Source of the DNA: Pyropia yezoensis
Taxonomy: Eukaryota > Rhodophyta > Bangiophyceae > Bangiales > Bangiaceae
Direction of reading: 5' to 3'
Assembly (NCBI GenBank): GCA_009829735.1
Contig: CM020619.1
Coordinates: 30,654,063 to 30,718,062 of the forward strand
DNA: 64,000 bases
A program made the position numbers and the translations under genes. A model generated the notes under the pieces. It made no database searches, was not told the origin of the DNA, and saw only the letters and a program-made list of their open reading frames with translations. Within the stretch, counting starts at the first letter, position 1. Every line of letters begins with the position of its first letter. This document shows positions 63,301-64,000 of this stretch, in pieces.

Positions 63301-64000
63301 ATGCTGTCGGCTACCTCCCCGTCGGGTGCTTGGCCGACAACGTCCGCCTTCTTGATGTGGGCCTTAACGTCGGCATGGAGGGCCCGGTGGCGGCGGAGGG
63401 GCAGGAGGCGGTCCCGTATGAGTCGGCGGTGGGTGCCCTATCGGCGGACGAGCACGACATGGCGGGATGGGCCCAAGCGTGGGAGCGGGAGCGCGGCCGC
63501 GGGTGGACTACCTCGACGTTGGCCCACCGTACCATGTTGGCCATTGACGGTGGCAGTCGCGGGAACTCTTTCCGCAAGCAGATGGTGGCCATGAAGGACG
63601 CCTACTTCCCGGGGGCCGACGATCGCAGGGAGGCCATCACGGTTGTGCGTCATGAAGCGGAGCTTGGCTACCCCAAGGCGGCCAGGTCGATGTTGGCGAC
63701 GGTCGTGATGGCCCAGATGCCCCCCTCCCCGTTGGCCGAGTACGTGGTGATGGCCACCCCTTTTCTCGTCCGCTCCGGCAGTGGATCCTTCGCGTGGGAC
63801 TTGAGACGGTTTGTGTGCGCCCCAGCGGTGTCGACATGGTAGCCGTAGCAGAGTTGGGGGCCATGCTGGCCCTCCTGAACCATCTCCCACCTACGACGGC
63901 CTTCTCGGACCACCTTAAGTTGGAGGAAAAGACTCGGCGGGACCGGGGCTCTTGGGTCGCCATTCGCATCGAGCAGGATGGTTGCCACCACGAGGGTGAG
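63301..64000 (+). pseudogene. Accessory ORF of element E, homologue of the A accessory ORF, partial
   Basis: A pyrimidine-rich leader ends at ATG 63301. The protein-like frame shares with the A protein RGW.T.TLAH, DG..RGNSFRKQM, ITVVRHEAELGYPKAARSM and, further on, RRDRGSWVAIRIE. Spacing of the last block is much shorter than in A, so part of the middle is missing. The copy is broken and continues beyond the window. Confidence 0.65.

Larger units (their letters stand above)
62220..64000 (-). mobile_element. Ty3/gypsy fossil E, relative of A, runs off the window
   Basis: The 3' LTR at 62220-62864 is homologous to the LTR of A but well diverged. The sequence just inside it (GGCCGAGCGTCCC) is also shared with A. 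An accessory frame on the plus strand follows, homologous to that of A. Gag-pol would lie to the right, outside the window. The visible part is broken in at least one place. Confidence 0.75.

Overview
This window is GC-rich eukaryotic nuclear DNA: spliceosomal-type introns, AATAAA poly(A) signals, a Cwc25 splicing factor, a plastid-type rhomboid and chromodomain Ty3 retroelements. Very high GC, few and short introns, pyrimidine-rich leaders in front of start codons and abundant CMC-type transposons fit a bangiophyte red alga (Porphyra/Pyropia type) best. That placement is an inference, not a match to a reference.

Host genes are few. They are an acyl-protein thioesterase/lysophospholipase (2748-3806, minus), an M13-peptidase N-terminal-domain relic (4740-5552, minus) beside a CCAAT-bearing minisatellite, a Cwc25 homologue (33242-34706, plus), an unidentified multi-exon membrane protein (36317-38637, plus), a rhomboid protease (38441-39370, minus) and a small hypothetical gene (48260-48778, plus). 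A degraded tRNA-Thr-like sequence lies at 32421-32492.

Most of the rest is mobile DNA. A CMC (CACTA/Plavaka-like) DNA transposon, called F here, can be delimited at 6306-22515 by an 11-bp terminal inverted repeat, a 3-bp TAG duplication and subterminal 18-bp near-palindromes. It encodes a transposase and, apparently, a second cyclin-box-like gene. A young Ty3/gypsy chromovirus, A (8412-18568), is nested inside it with a perfect 5-bp duplication. A second transposase-like gene, H (40760-46827), carries nine near-identical 324-bp higher-order repeats and is decayed at its 3' end. Two MITE copies sit beside it in opposite orientations.

The right side (50508-64000) is a nest of Ty3 fossils. Element B (50508-55606) sits inside element C (55607-62219), and element E (62220 to beyond the window) interrupts the far end of C. 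A further Ty3 fossil, D, lies near 24-27 kb. The most striking shared feature is an antisense accessory reading frame placed between the end of pol and the 3' LTR and convergent with gag-pol. It is seen in A (591 aa), E (homologous to A, broken), C (552 aa, different sequence) and B (215 aa, different sequence). The A and C frames each have an AATAAA signal on their own strand about 280-300 bp past their stops.

Coordinates for exons, and for LTRs known from one copy only, are readings by eye. No database search or alignment program was run.
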